A stretch of DNA of 64,000 bases from Martinezella hainanensis (GTDB taxonomy: Bacteria; Pseudomonadota; Alphaproteobacteria; Rhizobiales; Rhizobiaceae), in contig NZ_FMAC01000010.1 of NCBI RefSeq assembly GCF_900094555.1, forward strand, positions 1 through 64,000, read 5' to 3'. Below are positions 33,098 through 41,572 of this stretch, in pieces. Position 1 is the stretch's first letter. Every line of letters begins with the position of its first letter. The position numbers and the translations under genes were made by a program. The notes below the pieces were generated by a model. That model saw nothing but the letters and a program-made list of their open reading frames with translations, did not search any database and was not told the DNA's origin.

Positions 33098-34600
33098 ATG
33101 AAGTGGCATAAGCTTCTTGTGTTGGGTGCGGGCATCGGCTTCTCGATGCTGCCCTTCGTGACTGCGGCCCAGGCGGCCGAAAAGCAGCAGATCGTGGTGG
33201 ACCTCGTCAATGAGCCGTCGACGCTCGATCCGCAACTGCAGTGGAATCCCGATAGCTACTTCGTCTATCGCAACATTTTCGACAACCTTGTCACCCGTGA
33301 CAATGCGGGCAAGATCGTTCCGCAGATCGCTACTGCGTGGAAAAACATCTCGGATACCGAGATCTCGTTTACGCTTCGTGACGACGTTCACTTCCACGAC
33401 GGAAGCGTTCTGACAGCCGGCGACGTAGCGTTCAGTATCAACCGCATCATCGACCCCAAATTTGCAAGTCCGCAGCGCGCGCAATTTGGCAAGATCCTCA
33501 AGGCTGCCGTGACCGGTGATCACCAGGTGACGTTAACCTTGAAGACAAGCTCTCCCGCTCTCCTTGCCGCCTTGACGAACCTATCCATCGTTCCTCAACA
33601 CGTCGTCGAGAAGGTCGGGAATGCAGCCTTCAACCTTCAGCCGGTCGGGAGCGGCCCATATAGTTTCGTAAAATGGGACAAGGGCGTTTCGGTAACGCTT
33701 GCGCGCAATGACAGCTACTGGGGAGCGAAGGGGCCGTTTGCAACGGCCGTCTTCCGTGCCGTGCCCGATGCATCAACGCGGCTGGCCGACATTCAGTCCG
33801 GCACGGTGGATCTGGCAAGGGCGATGACCTCGGACCAGGCGGCGCAATTGCAGGTGTCGCCGAATGCCAAGGCACTGCCTGTTCTCACGGAGCGGCTCGC
33901 CTATATCCGCATCAATCCGAACAAGCCGCCATTCGACAAGCTTGAGCTTCGCCAGGCGCTGGCCTATGCGATCGACAAGGAAGGCATTACGCAGGGTATT
34001 CTCGGCGGACTGGACAAGCCGATCGCCGAGATGGTGACGCCGGCACATTTCGGTTGGAGCGATACGATCAAGGGGCTGCCTTTTGATCCGGAAAAGGCAA
34101 AATCACTGATCGCCACCGCCGCCAAACCGGCCAAATTTCAGCTGACGATCGGCGCCTTTTTTGACCAGAGGGTTGCGCAAGCCATTCAGCAGGAGCTGCA
34201 GGATGTCGGGTTCGACGTCGAGATCGCCAATGTGGATACGCCAACCTTCCTGCAATTGATACAAAAGGGACCGGCGGATGGTCCCACACTTGCCATCAGT
34301 ACCTCTTCCTGTGCCTGCCAGGATGCAGACGGGGCACTCTATTCACTCTTTCATTCCGGCAGTAGCTGGACCATCACTGCCAAGCCCGAGATCGATGCCC
34401 TGCTGGATGAAGCAGCCTCATCGCTGGATGAGAAGAAGCGTCTTGCCGACTACGAAAAGGTCGGCAGCTTCATTGCAAGCGAAATACCGACCGTGCCGCT
34501 TTACCAGATGGTGTCAATTTACGGAGCAGCCAAGAATCTCGATTTCCAGCCAACGCCGAATGAGAGCTTCTTCCTCAATCGTTTGCGATGGCAGGACTAG
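33098..34600 (+). CDS. Peptide/nickel-type ABC substrate-binding protein (SBP 2, paralog of SBP 1)
   Basis: This 500-residue periplasmic binding protein has a Sec signal peptide at residues 1-27 (VTAAQAA end). Blocks shared with SBP 1 at 24418 include WNPDSYFVYRNIFD, FASPQ, NLQPVGSGPYSF, SCACQDADG and NESFFLNRLRWQD. It lies 75 bp after the ATPase genes on the same strand and is probably the last gene of the operon. Two binding proteins for one transporter would broaden or fine-tune ligand choice. Each keeps the two cysteines of the SCAC motif, which may form a disulfide in the periplasm. Confidence 0.88.
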   Translation: MKWHKLLVLGAGIGFSMLPFVTAAQAAEKQQIVVDLVNEPSTLDPQLQWNPDSYFVYRNIFDNLVTRDNAGKIVPQIATAWKNISDTEISFTLRDDVHFHDGSVLTAGDVAFSINRIIDPKFASPQRAQFGKILKAAVTGDHQVTLTLKTSSPALLAALTNLSIVPQHVVEKVGNAAFNLQPVGSGPYSFVKWDKGVSVTLARNDSYWGAKGPFATAVFRAVPDASTRLADIQSGTVDLARAMTSDQAAQLQVSPNAKALPVLTERLAYIRINPNKPPFDKLELRQALAYAIDKEGITQGILGGLDKPIAEMVTPAHFGWSDTIKGLPFDPEKAKSLIATAAKPAKFQLTIGAFFDQRVAQAIQQELQDVGFDVEIANVDTPTFLQLIQKGPADGPTLAISTSSCACQDADGALYSLFHSGSSWTITAKPEIDALLDEAASSLDEKKRLADYEKVGSFIASEIPTVPLYQMVSIYGAAKNLDFQPTPNESFFLNRLRWQD

Positions 34601-34912
34601 CTTGATAGCTCTAGCACTCCAATCGGCCGCAAAAGGTCGAGGGAGTTATTGTTGCACTGGTGGAGGGGATACGCCGAGCTCGCCTCATCATCCATCAATA
34701 GTCTCGCCGCAGCCAAGAGATCGCTGTCCCGCGGAGATCGCGGGACAGTGCCTGGCAGACGTTCGGAGGGGCCACCATGATACCCCTCCTGGCGTATCAC
34801 GCGGCCACCTTGCCGATTTGTTCGAGCGCTGCTTTGGAGACCGCGGTGGGTCGTCCTGCATTATTCTCGTCGGGCGGCGCGGATGACGTACAGGCTGAGA
34901 TCCGGCCGGGAA
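34601..34912. other. Intergenic region between two convergent ABC operons
   Basis: This 312-bp region separates the SBP 2 gene from the convergent LLM monooxygenase gene. It contains a strong hairpin (34724-34748) and a weaker TGATAC...GTATCA repeat near 34777-34799, but no convincing gene. Confidence 0.5.
34724..34748. terminator. GC-rich hairpin between convergent operons
   Basis: CTGTCCCGCG and CGCGGGACAG form a perfect 10-bp stem with a 5-base loop. No T-run follows on either strand, so it may block exonucleases or act as a Rho-assisted terminator for both convergent transcripts. Confidence 0.45.
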
Positions 34913-36238
34913 TCAGGCGCGCTTTGCCGAATTCAACGCGCCGTCTGCCGCTACATAGGGCGGCAGCTCCAGATTCGAGCGGAAATCGTCCCCGACATAA
35001 TCGGTGTCGATGATCGACCGCCGCCGCAATTCCGGCAGGAGCCCGTTCACCAGCCGATCCTCCTGGTCCGGATTGCCGAAGCCGTGCAGGGAGAGAACAT
35101 CAAGAATACCGGCTCGAAAGCGCTCCTCGATGGCATCAGCGAGTTGCTCGGGCGTGCCGGCCACCGACCAGTGGCCGGTTTCCTGGGCCTGAATGATGAG
35201 CTGCCGCAAGGTCAGCCCTTCGCGCGCATAGCGGCGGAAAATTTCCACGCGCCCACGCCGCCGGTTTATGCTGGTGACCTCAGGCAGCAGCGTTTCCGGT
35301 AAGGGCTTGTCCAGTGGCAGGTCGGAAAGATCGAGATCGCCGCCCAGCATATCGGCCAATTTGAGACGTCCCTGCTCATAGTCGATCCGCTCGTGCTTTT
35401 CCTTCAGGCGCCTGGCGACATCTGCATCGGAATCGCCGATCACCGAATGGAAGGAGTTCATGATGAAGGGCAGGCCGGCCGTACGCCCGAAACTTGTCGC
35501 GCGACGCCGCAGTTCCGCGGCAAAGACGATGGCATCCTCGAGCTTGGGCTGGGAGGTATAGACCACCTCGGCATATCGAGCGCCGACGGTGACACCCGCT
35601 TCCGACTGCCCCGCCTGAAACTGGACGGGGCGACCCTGTGGCAAAGGCGGCACGTTTAGGGGACCGTCGACCTTGAAATGCTTGCCGCGATAGTTGATCG
35701 GATGGAATTTCGCCGGATCAATGCCAATTGCCCCGGACGCCTTGCGCTCGGCGGCATTGCGTTCATTGGCATCATAGAGCGCATTGACGATTTCGATGAA
35801 TTCGGCGGCCCGCTCGTAGCGGTCCTCCGGACTTGGTAGCGTCTCGCCGAAATTCTCTTCTCCGACCGAGGAGGTCACGGCATTCCAGCCGGCGCGTCCG
35901 CCACTTGCATGGTCCAGCGTGCCGATCTGGCGGGCCAGATTGTAAGGATAATGAAAGGTCGTGGAGACCGTGGCGATCAGGCCGATTTGGGAGGTCACCT
36001 GGCTCAAGGCGGCAAGTGCGATGATTGGCTCCTGGACGCCGGCGGTTCCGGCAAGTCCCGCCGGGTCGATGTGGAGCAGGTCGGCCGTGAACAGCCCGGT
36101 GATCTTTTCTGCTTCCGCCTTGCGGGCGAGTTCGACGGCACGCTTGATGCCGGTGAGGGGGCTTGCGTCGTTTCCGGCGGAAATGACGCTTCCTGCTCCG
36201 GTCAATGTCTTCAGGCGTCGGGGACGATTGTGCGTCAT
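34913..36238 (-). CDS. LLM-class flavin-dependent monooxygenase (NtaA/SnaA/DszA type)
   Basis: This 441-residue two-component FMNH2-dependent monooxygenase has the TIM-barrel landmarks ITGLFTADLLHID, YPYNLARQIGTLDHASGGRAGWNAVTS and QAGQSEAGVTVGARYAEVVYT of the nitrilotriacetate/dibenzothiophene-sulfone group. It needs reduced FMN from a separate reductase, not seen nearby. I use ATG 36238 (AAGGAA upstream); the frame could start at 36298, right after the ATPase stop codon. It is the last gene of a minus-strand run with an ABC transporter and a second LLM enzyme. It probably oxidises a C-N or C-S bond of the imported compound. Confidence 0.85.
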   Translation of the reverse strand: MTHNRPRRLKTLTGAGSVISAGNDASPLTGIKRAVELARKAEAEKITGLFTADLLHIDPAGLAGTAGVQEPIIALAALSQVTSQIGLIATVSTTFHYPYNLARQIGTLDHASGGRAGWNAVTSSVGEENFGETLPSPEDRYERAAEFIEIVNALYDANERNAAERKASGAIGIDPAKFHPINYRGKHFKVDGPLNVPPLPQGRPVQFQAGQSEAGVTVGARYAEVVYTSQPKLEDAIVFAAELRRRATSFGRTAGLPFIMNSFHSVIGDSDADVARRLKEKHERIDYEQGRLKLADMLGGDLDLSDLPLDKPLPETLLPEVTSINRRRGRVEIFRRYAREGLTLRQLIIQAQETGHWSVAGTPEQLADAIEERFRAGILDVLSLHGFGNPDQEDRLVNGLLPELRRRSIIDTDYVGDDFRSNLELPPYVAADGALNSAKRA

Positions 36239-36299
36239 GGCGAATTTCCTTGGTCGGTCAAAATATGCCGGGCTGCGCCGACGGCGTGAGTTGTGCATT

Positions 36300-37964
36300 T
36301 CAGGGCAGGGCCGGAACCGCTTCGAGGAGTGCGCGCGTGTAGCTGTGATGTGGCCTGGTGAACACTTCTTCGACCGCGCCCGCTTCGACGATCCGTCCCT
36401 CCTTCATCACGAGAACACGGTCCGTCAGGTGATGGACGACGCCGAGATCGTGAGAGATGAAGAGGAGCGACGTCCCGGATGCGGCCTGAAGTTCGGCCAG
36501 GAGATCCAGCACCTGCGCCTGTACCGATACGTCGAGCGCGCTAACCGGCTCGTCGGCCACGAGAAGCCGAGGGCGGGGCGCAAAGGCGCGCGCGATCGCC
36601 ACACGTTGACGCTGGCCGCCGGAAAGCTCTCGCGGATAGCGCTTCAGGAATGTCTCGCCGAGACGGACCGCGTCCAAGACCTCAAGCACACGCTCGCGGC
36701 GCGCTGTGCCGAAGATGCCGGCGCTATCGAGGCTTTCGCCGATAATCTTCTCGACGGTGTAGCGGGGGTCGAAAGAACTGAGTGCGTCCTGCGCGATAAG
36801 CTGCATGCTGGCGCGCCTGGCGCGACGTGCATGCTCGGGGATATTGCTCCAGCCGCCGCCGTCAAGACGGACCGAACCGTCATCCGGTTCGACCAGGCCG
36901 AGAACGATTTTCGCAACCGTCGTCTTGCCGGAACCGGATTCGCCGACGATGCCGAGAGCTTCACCGGCCGCAAGATCGAAGGATACGTCGTTGACGGCAA
37001 AGATGCCGCCCGATCCACCATAGCGCTTTACGAGATTGCGGGCCGATAGAATATGGTTGTGCCGATCGATCGTCTTTGCAGGCAGAGGCACGCGTTGCCA
37101 CGCATTCGGCCTGGGAACGGCATGCATCGGCTCGCCCTCTGCCTTCGGGACGGATGCGGGCGACAGCCGAAATCCTTTGGAAGCGGCAGAAGGCACGGCA
37201 TCCAGCAATTGCTGCGTATAGGGATGACGGGGCTTTCTCAGTATCTGTTCGGTCGAACCTTCCTCGACAATCCGCCCGTTGTTCATGACGAGCACACGAT
37301 CGGCAAGATGGGAGACGACGGCCAGATTATGGCTGATCAGGAGAAGCGTATGGCCGGCCTTGCGCCGTTCGAGAAGCAGGTCAAGGATCTGTTTTTGAAC
37401 GGTAGCATCGAGCGCCGTCGTCGGCTCGTCGGCGATCAACAGCGATGGGTGCCGGGCTATCGCCGTGGCGATGAGGGTGCGCTGGCGCAAACCGCCGGAA
37501 AGCTGATGCGGATATTGCGGCAGCCGTCGCTCCGGATCGGGAATGCCGACCGATTGCAGCAGGACGTGACTGTCTTCGTGCCGACTGGCCCGGCGAAAGA
37601 GACTACGCCCGCCGAAGGCATCAGACAGTTGCTGCGAGATCCGTCTGAGAGGATCGAGGGAGACGAGCGCATCCTGAAGAACGAAGCCGATCTTTTCACC
37701 GCGAAGGCGCTGCCATTGCCTTTCATTAAAGTCGCGAACATCGGTTCCATCGATGTCGAAACGGTCAGTGTCGACAACCGCAGACGGGCCAGCCAAGCCG
37801 ATGATCGAGCGGGCCGTCACCGATTTGCCCGAGCCGGATTCTCCGACGAGGGCGACTGCCTCACCTCTGTCGATCGTCAGATCGATGCCGTGGACAACCC
37901 TGTTGTCGCCACCATCGCGAGGAAAGCCGATAGTCAAATTACGAATGTCAAGCACTGGGGTCAC
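36300..37964 (-). CDS. Peptide/nickel-type ABC ATPase, DppD-DppF fusion
   Basis: This 554-residue protein carries two complete ATPase domains in tandem. The first has GESGSGKSV, LSGGLRQRT and LLIADEPTTALD; the second has GESGSGKTT, LSGGQRQRV and LLVADEPVSALD. Each half matches a single DppD or DppF, so this is a fused version of the two separate genes seen in the neighbouring operon at 31.0-33.0 kb. It overlaps the upstream permease gene by 4 bp. It energises the permeases at 37961-39840. Confidence 0.9.
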   Translation of the reverse strand: MTPVLDIRNLTIGFPRDGGDNRVVHGIDLTIDRGEAVALVGESGSGKSVTARSIIGLAGPSAVVDTDRFDIDGTDVRDFNERQWQRLRGEKIGFVLQDALVSLDPLRRISQQLSDAFGGRSLFRRASRHEDSHVLLQSVGIPDPERRLPQYPHQLSGGLRQRTLIATAIARHPSLLIADEPTTALDATVQKQILDLLLERRKAGHTLLLISHNLAVVSHLADRVLVMNNGRIVEEGSTEQILRKPRHPYTQQLLDAVPSAASKGFRLSPASVPKAEGEPMHAVPRPNAWQRVPLPAKTIDRHNHILSARNLVKRYGGSGGIFAVNDVSFDLAAGEALGIVGESGSGKTTVAKIVLGLVEPDDGSVRLDGGGWSNIPEHARRARRASMQLIAQDALSSFDPRYTVEKIIGESLDSAGIFGTARRERVLEVLDAVRLGETFLKRYPRELSGGQRQRVAIARAFAPRPRLLVADEPVSALDVSVQAQVLDLLAELQAASGTSLLFISHDLGVVHHLTDRVLVMKEGRIVEAGAVEEVFTRPHHSYTRALLEAVPALP

Positions 37965-38827
37965 GATTGCCTCCTGCCTTCAAACGCAAGTTGCCAGCGT
38001 CTTCCAAGCACGCTTATGGAGATGACCGTCAGCGTGATGGCGAGACCTGGCCAGACGCCAATCCACCAGGCAACGCGAAGATAATTGCGCGCCTCCGCCA
38101 GCATCGCTCCCCATTCCGGGGCCGGCGGCTGTGGACCCATGCCGAGGAAACTCAGACCCGCAGCCTGTATGATCGTTGTTCCCAGGCCGATCGTCGCGAG
38201 GATGGGCACCTGGGCCAGCGCATGCGGCAGGATATGGCGAGCCACCAGCACGCTGCGTCTCAGTCCGAATGTCCTGGCCTGTTCCACATAGCCGCTTTTG
38301 GCGATCACGAAGGTCTGCGCGCGTACGACCCTTGCAAAGCGCGGCACGGAGGCGACGCCCAGCGCGAAGATGAGGTTGACCGTGCCGGGTCCGGTAAAGG
38401 AGATCAGCACCAGGGCCAGAAGCAGATCCGGGAATGACGAGATCACATCCAGAAAGCGCGAGATGGCCTCATCGACGAGACCACGGGTAAGACCGGACAG
38501 AAGTCCGAGAAAGGCCCCCGCGATCGCAGCGATCGCAACGGCGCTGACGCCGATGAGGATGGAGTAGCGCGCGCCATAGACAACCCGCGAGAAGACATCC
38601 CTTCCGAGATGATCCGTACCGAACCAATGTTCCGTCGATGGCGGCAGCTGCGCCTGCAGGGGATCTGCAGCAATCGGATTGGCAGCGGTGAGAACTTGCG
38701 GCCAGATGGTTGCGATCGCTACCAGCAGCAGGAAAATCGCCGAAAGGATAAGCCCTGGATTTGCGAGCCGGGCGTGCAGCCGTAGCTGACGCTGATCCGT
38801 TTCCTGCTGGGAGGAGGAGACGCTCAA
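37961..38827 (-). CDS. Peptide-type ABC permease (DppC-like)
   Basis: This roughly 288-residue permease has the DppC-type FGTDHLGRDVFSRVVYGAR signature and EAA loop (EQARTFGLRRSVLVARHILP), and an N-terminal helix ANPGLILSAIFLLLVAIATI. I choose TTG 38827, which overlaps the DppB stop codon as TTGA and keeps the usual N-terminus; no ATG gives a sensible start, and longer frames run over dppB. The 3' end overlaps the ATPase gene by 4 bp. Start confidence is moderate, family call high. Confidence 0.85.
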   Translation of the reverse strand: MSVSSSQQETDQRQLRLHARLANPGLILSAIFLLLVAIATIWPQVLTAANPIAADPLQAQLPPSTEHWFGTDHLGRDVFSRVVYGARYSILIGVSAVAIAAIAGAFLGLLSGLTRGLVDEAISRFLDVISSFPDLLLALVLISFTGPGTVNLIFALGVASVPRFARVVRAQTFVIAKSGYVEQARTFGLRRSVLVARHILPHALAQVPILATIGLGTTIIQAAGLSFLGMGPQPPAPEWGAMLAEARNYLRVAWWIGVWPGLAITLTVISISVLGRRWQLAFEGRRQS

Positions 38828-39840
38828 TGGCCTGCCTCCAGGTTTTGATTGCGCAGGCGAGGGTCGAGCAACAAATAAAGCACGTCGACCAATGTGCTGA
38901 GGACGACGTAGATGAAGGCTGACAGGATGGCGACGGCAAGCACCACGGGCAGGTCGTGCGCCAGCACGGCGTCGACCGTAATCCGCCCCAGCCCGGGTCT
39001 GCCAAACACTGCTTCTGTGATGACAGCGCCGGACAACAGATTGCCGACGAGCCAACCGGCAAGCGTCACGGCGGGAAGCGCTGCGTGCCGCAGGCCGTGG
39101 CGCAGCCGCAGGACGAAGTCATTCGCGCCCCAGCTCTTTACCGTCAGCATGAAGGGTTCTTCCAAGGCCCGTTCGAGCCCTTCGCGCAGCACCTGTCCGA
39201 TGACGGCGCCGAGCGATAGCCCAAGCGACAAGGCCGGCAGAACCAGCGCTGAAAACGTCCGATCGCCGGCAACCGGAAAGAGCTTCAAGGTGAAGGAGAA
39301 TATGAACAGGAGCACGATGCCGAGCCAGAAGGACGGCGTCGAGATGAGGATAAGCTCGAGGCTGCCCGCGATGCTGCGGGGCAGGCGCCTGCCGGCCGTC
39401 AGCAGGGCGCTCGTGACGGCAAAGACCACAGCAACGACAAGGGCAGCTGCGGTAAGCTTCAATGTCGGCAGCATCTGCGACAAGACGAGGCTCGAAACAT
39501 CCGTTTGCAGGATATAGGACCGTCCGAAATCGCCATGCAGGATCCGCAGGAGATAGGTCAGATATTGCGTCAGCAACGGCTTGTCCAACCCCCATTCCAG
39601 GCGGATGGCTGCCTCCACCTCCGGCGTGCGCAATTGCTCGCCAATTAGTAGGCTGACGATATCGCCCGGCGCGAGATGAATGCTGATGAAGCTCAGCGTA
39701 ACCGCCGCCCATAGAACCGCGATGGCAGAGCCAATCCGCACCAGGATCTGTGATGCCAAGCTGTTGCGCTTCAGCCGGTGCCTGCGCGAAAGCCAGGCCG
39801 AAGGGGTCTGGTCGAAGGCCGTCGTATTGTCAGCAGTCAT
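38824..39840 (-). CDS. Peptide-type ABC permease (DppB-like)
   Basis: This 338-residue permease has an N-terminal helix after a basic segment (LASQILVRIGSAIAVLWAAV), TLSFISIHLAPGDIVSLLIG, and the EAA loop (LTVKSWGANDFVLRLRHGLR). I use ATG 39840 with GGAGCG upstream; GTG 39858 is possible. It follows the binding-protein gene with a hairpin in the 63-bp gap and is translationally linked to the DppC-like gene. Confidence 0.88.
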   Translation of the reverse strand: MTADNTTAFDQTPSAWLSRRHRLKRNSLASQILVRIGSAIAVLWAAVTLSFISIHLAPGDIVSLLIGEQLRTPEVEAAIRLEWGLDKPLLTQYLTYLLRILHGDFGRSYILQTDVSSLVLSQMLPTLKLTAAALVVAVVFAVTSALLTAGRRLPRSIAGSLELILISTPSFWLGIVLLFIFSFTLKLFPVAGDRTFSALVLPALSLGLSLGAVIGQVLREGLERALEEPFMLTVKSWGANDFVLRLRHGLRHAALPAVTLAGWLVGNLLSGAVITEAVFGRPGLGRITVDAVLAHDLPVVLAVAILSAFIYVVLSTLVDVLYLLLDPRLRNQNLEAGH

Positions 39841-39859
39841 GATCAATCGCTCCTGCACT

Positions 39860-39887
39860 GTCCCCGATCGCTTGCGCTGTCGGGGAC
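39860..39887 (-). terminator. Hairpin between binding-protein and permease genes
   Basis: GTCCCCGA and TCGGGGAC form an 8-bp stem with a 12-base loop in the gap after the SBP stop codon. There is no T-run. Such hairpins commonly protect the 3' end of binding-protein mRNA and raise its level over the permeases. Confidence 0.5.
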
Positions 39888-39903
39888 GTGTTGACGGTAC
39901 GGT

Positions 39904-41526
39904 TTATTCGCTGCGCCAGATGTCGTAGGCGCTCTCCGGCAATTGCTTGAAGGGCCGGAAGCTGATGCCTTTCACATAGCTTGCAGCCGCCACCTGATCC
40001 TCTGGCTCGTAGAGCGGAAGGGCATAGGCCTGGTCGAGAATGGCGAAGCGCTGCAGTTTCGAATAGAGATCGAAGCGCTTCTTCTGGTCCAGCGTCGAGG
40101 CGGCTTCATTCAGCCACTGCGCCAGCTCGGGCGCGAAGGCACGGCTGTAGTTGATGCTGCCGCCCTTATCGAGGGGCAGGTAGTGATACTCGATGTCGAT
40201 CGCGTCCGTCGGCGTATTGGAATTGGCGATCGAGCCGAACTGGCCGGTCTTGCGTCGATCGGTATAGGTGCCGGCATCCACGAAGACGATCTTGAGATCA
40301 ATGCCGGCATTCTGCCGTGCTTGCGCCTGCAGGGCCTGCAGGAGCACATCACGCTGATCGCGCACCGTCGCCTGCGCCTGGATGACCTCGATGGTCAGCC
40401 GCTTGCCGTCCTTTGTCCTGAAGCCGTCGGCATCTCGCGCGGTCCAACCCGCCTCGTCAAGAAGCGCATTTGCGGCCTTGGGGTCTGCCTTATATGCCGC
40501 CTCGATGCTCTTGTCGTAGAATTGCGGATCGATCGGCGATGTGATGCCCCATGCGCGCGTGCGTTCCCCGCGATAGACGGCTTTCAGCACCGCATCGACG
40601 TCGATCGCGGTAATCAAGGCCTTGCGCACCTTGAGGTCCTGGGTTGGCCCCCAGGTGACATTGAGAAACAATGAATAGGGCGTACCGGTGTTGAGAGCCG
40701 TCCGGTAGCTGAAGTCCGCATTGTCCTTGAAGAGGCTGGCGTCGTTGCCGGCGATCCCTTCGATCACGTCGACCTGGCCGGAGGTGAGCGCTCCAGTCCT
40801 GACCGAGGATTCAGACAGGAAGCGATAGGTGACCTCATCGAGATAGGCCGGTCCCTGATGAGCTGATGTTTTGGGTGCCCAGTTATAGGCCGGATTTTTG
40901 ACGAACTGGATGTCCTGCCCCTTGGCATAGCGCTTCAGGATGAAGGGGCCGGTTCCCGCAATCTCCGGTCCGCCGGATTTCAGCTGCGCAGAATTGAAGG
41001 CTGCGGGCGAAAGGATCTCCAAGCTGGTGGCATAGTCGAGGAAGGGCGCATAGATTTGGTTCAATGTGAAGGAGACGGTGTGGTCGTCCAGCGCCTTCGC
41101 TTCGACAATGCGCGAGACCGGGCCAGCGCTCACGCTGCCGCTATAGGTCGCGTCTTTGAGCTTGGTGAAATTGGTGATGACGGCCTGCGCATCGAGCTTC
41201 TGGCCATCGGTGAAGCTGACATCGTCACGAAGCTTGAAGGTGTAGGTCTTGCCATCGTCGGAGATCTTGTACTCGGTCGCCAACCAGGGAAGGTAGCCGC
41301 CATCTGCGCTGCGCGCCAGCAGCGACTCGTAGGCGTTGCGCAGCAGCAGCTTGGTTTTATCCTGCCCGTTGAGTTGTGGATTGAGCGTGGCCGGTTCGGT
41401 CTCAACGCCCCATGCCAGCTTGCCGCCGCTGACCGGTGTGCCATCACCAGCAACGCTCAGACCCGGCAGCGCGCTCGCTACAAGCATGGCTGCCGTCAGG
41501 CTGAGAAAATATCTGCGCATAAGCAT
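39904..41526 (-). CDS. Peptide-type ABC substrate-binding protein, Sec-exported (SBP A)
   Basis: This 540-residue SBP_bac_5 protein has a Sec signal peptide (MRRYFLSLTAAMLVASALPG, cleavage after GLSVA). It has GGKLAWGVETEPATLNPQLN, YTFKLRDDVSFTDGQKLDAQ and PEIAGTGPFILKRY. I use ATG 41526 with AAGGAG nine bases upstream; ATG 41520 is also possible. It is a close paralog of the Tat-exported SBP B encoded directly upstream. It precedes the permease genes and is their most direct partner. The ligand is unknown. Confidence 0.88.
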   Translation of the reverse strand: MLMRRYFLSLTAAMLVASALPGLSVAGDGTPVSGGKLAWGVETEPATLNPQLNGQDKTKLLLRNAYESLLARSADGGYLPWLATEYKISDDGKTYTFKLRDDVSFTDGQKLDAQAVITNFTKLKDATYSGSVSAGPVSRIVEAKALDDHTVSFTLNQIYAPFLDYATSLEILSPAAFNSAQLKSGGPEIAGTGPFILKRYAKGQDIQFVKNPAYNWAPKTSAHQGPAYLDEVTYRFLSESSVRTGALTSGQVDVIEGIAGNDASLFKDNADFSYRTALNTGTPYSLFLNVTWGPTQDLKVRKALITAIDVDAVLKAVYRGERTRAWGITSPIDPQFYDKSIEAAYKADPKAANALLDEAGWTARDADGFRTKDGKRLTIEVIQAQATVRDQRDVLLQALQAQARQNAGIDLKIVFVDAGTYTDRRKTGQFGSIANSNTPTDAIDIEYHYLPLDKGGSINYSRAFAPELAQWLNEAASTLDQKKRFDLYSKLQRFAILDQAYALPLYEPEDQVAAASYVKGISFRPFKQLPESAYDIWRSE

Positions 41527-41572
41527 TCCGAGTATCTCCTTGAAATAATCTCTTGAGAGGAATAGGCGCGGC

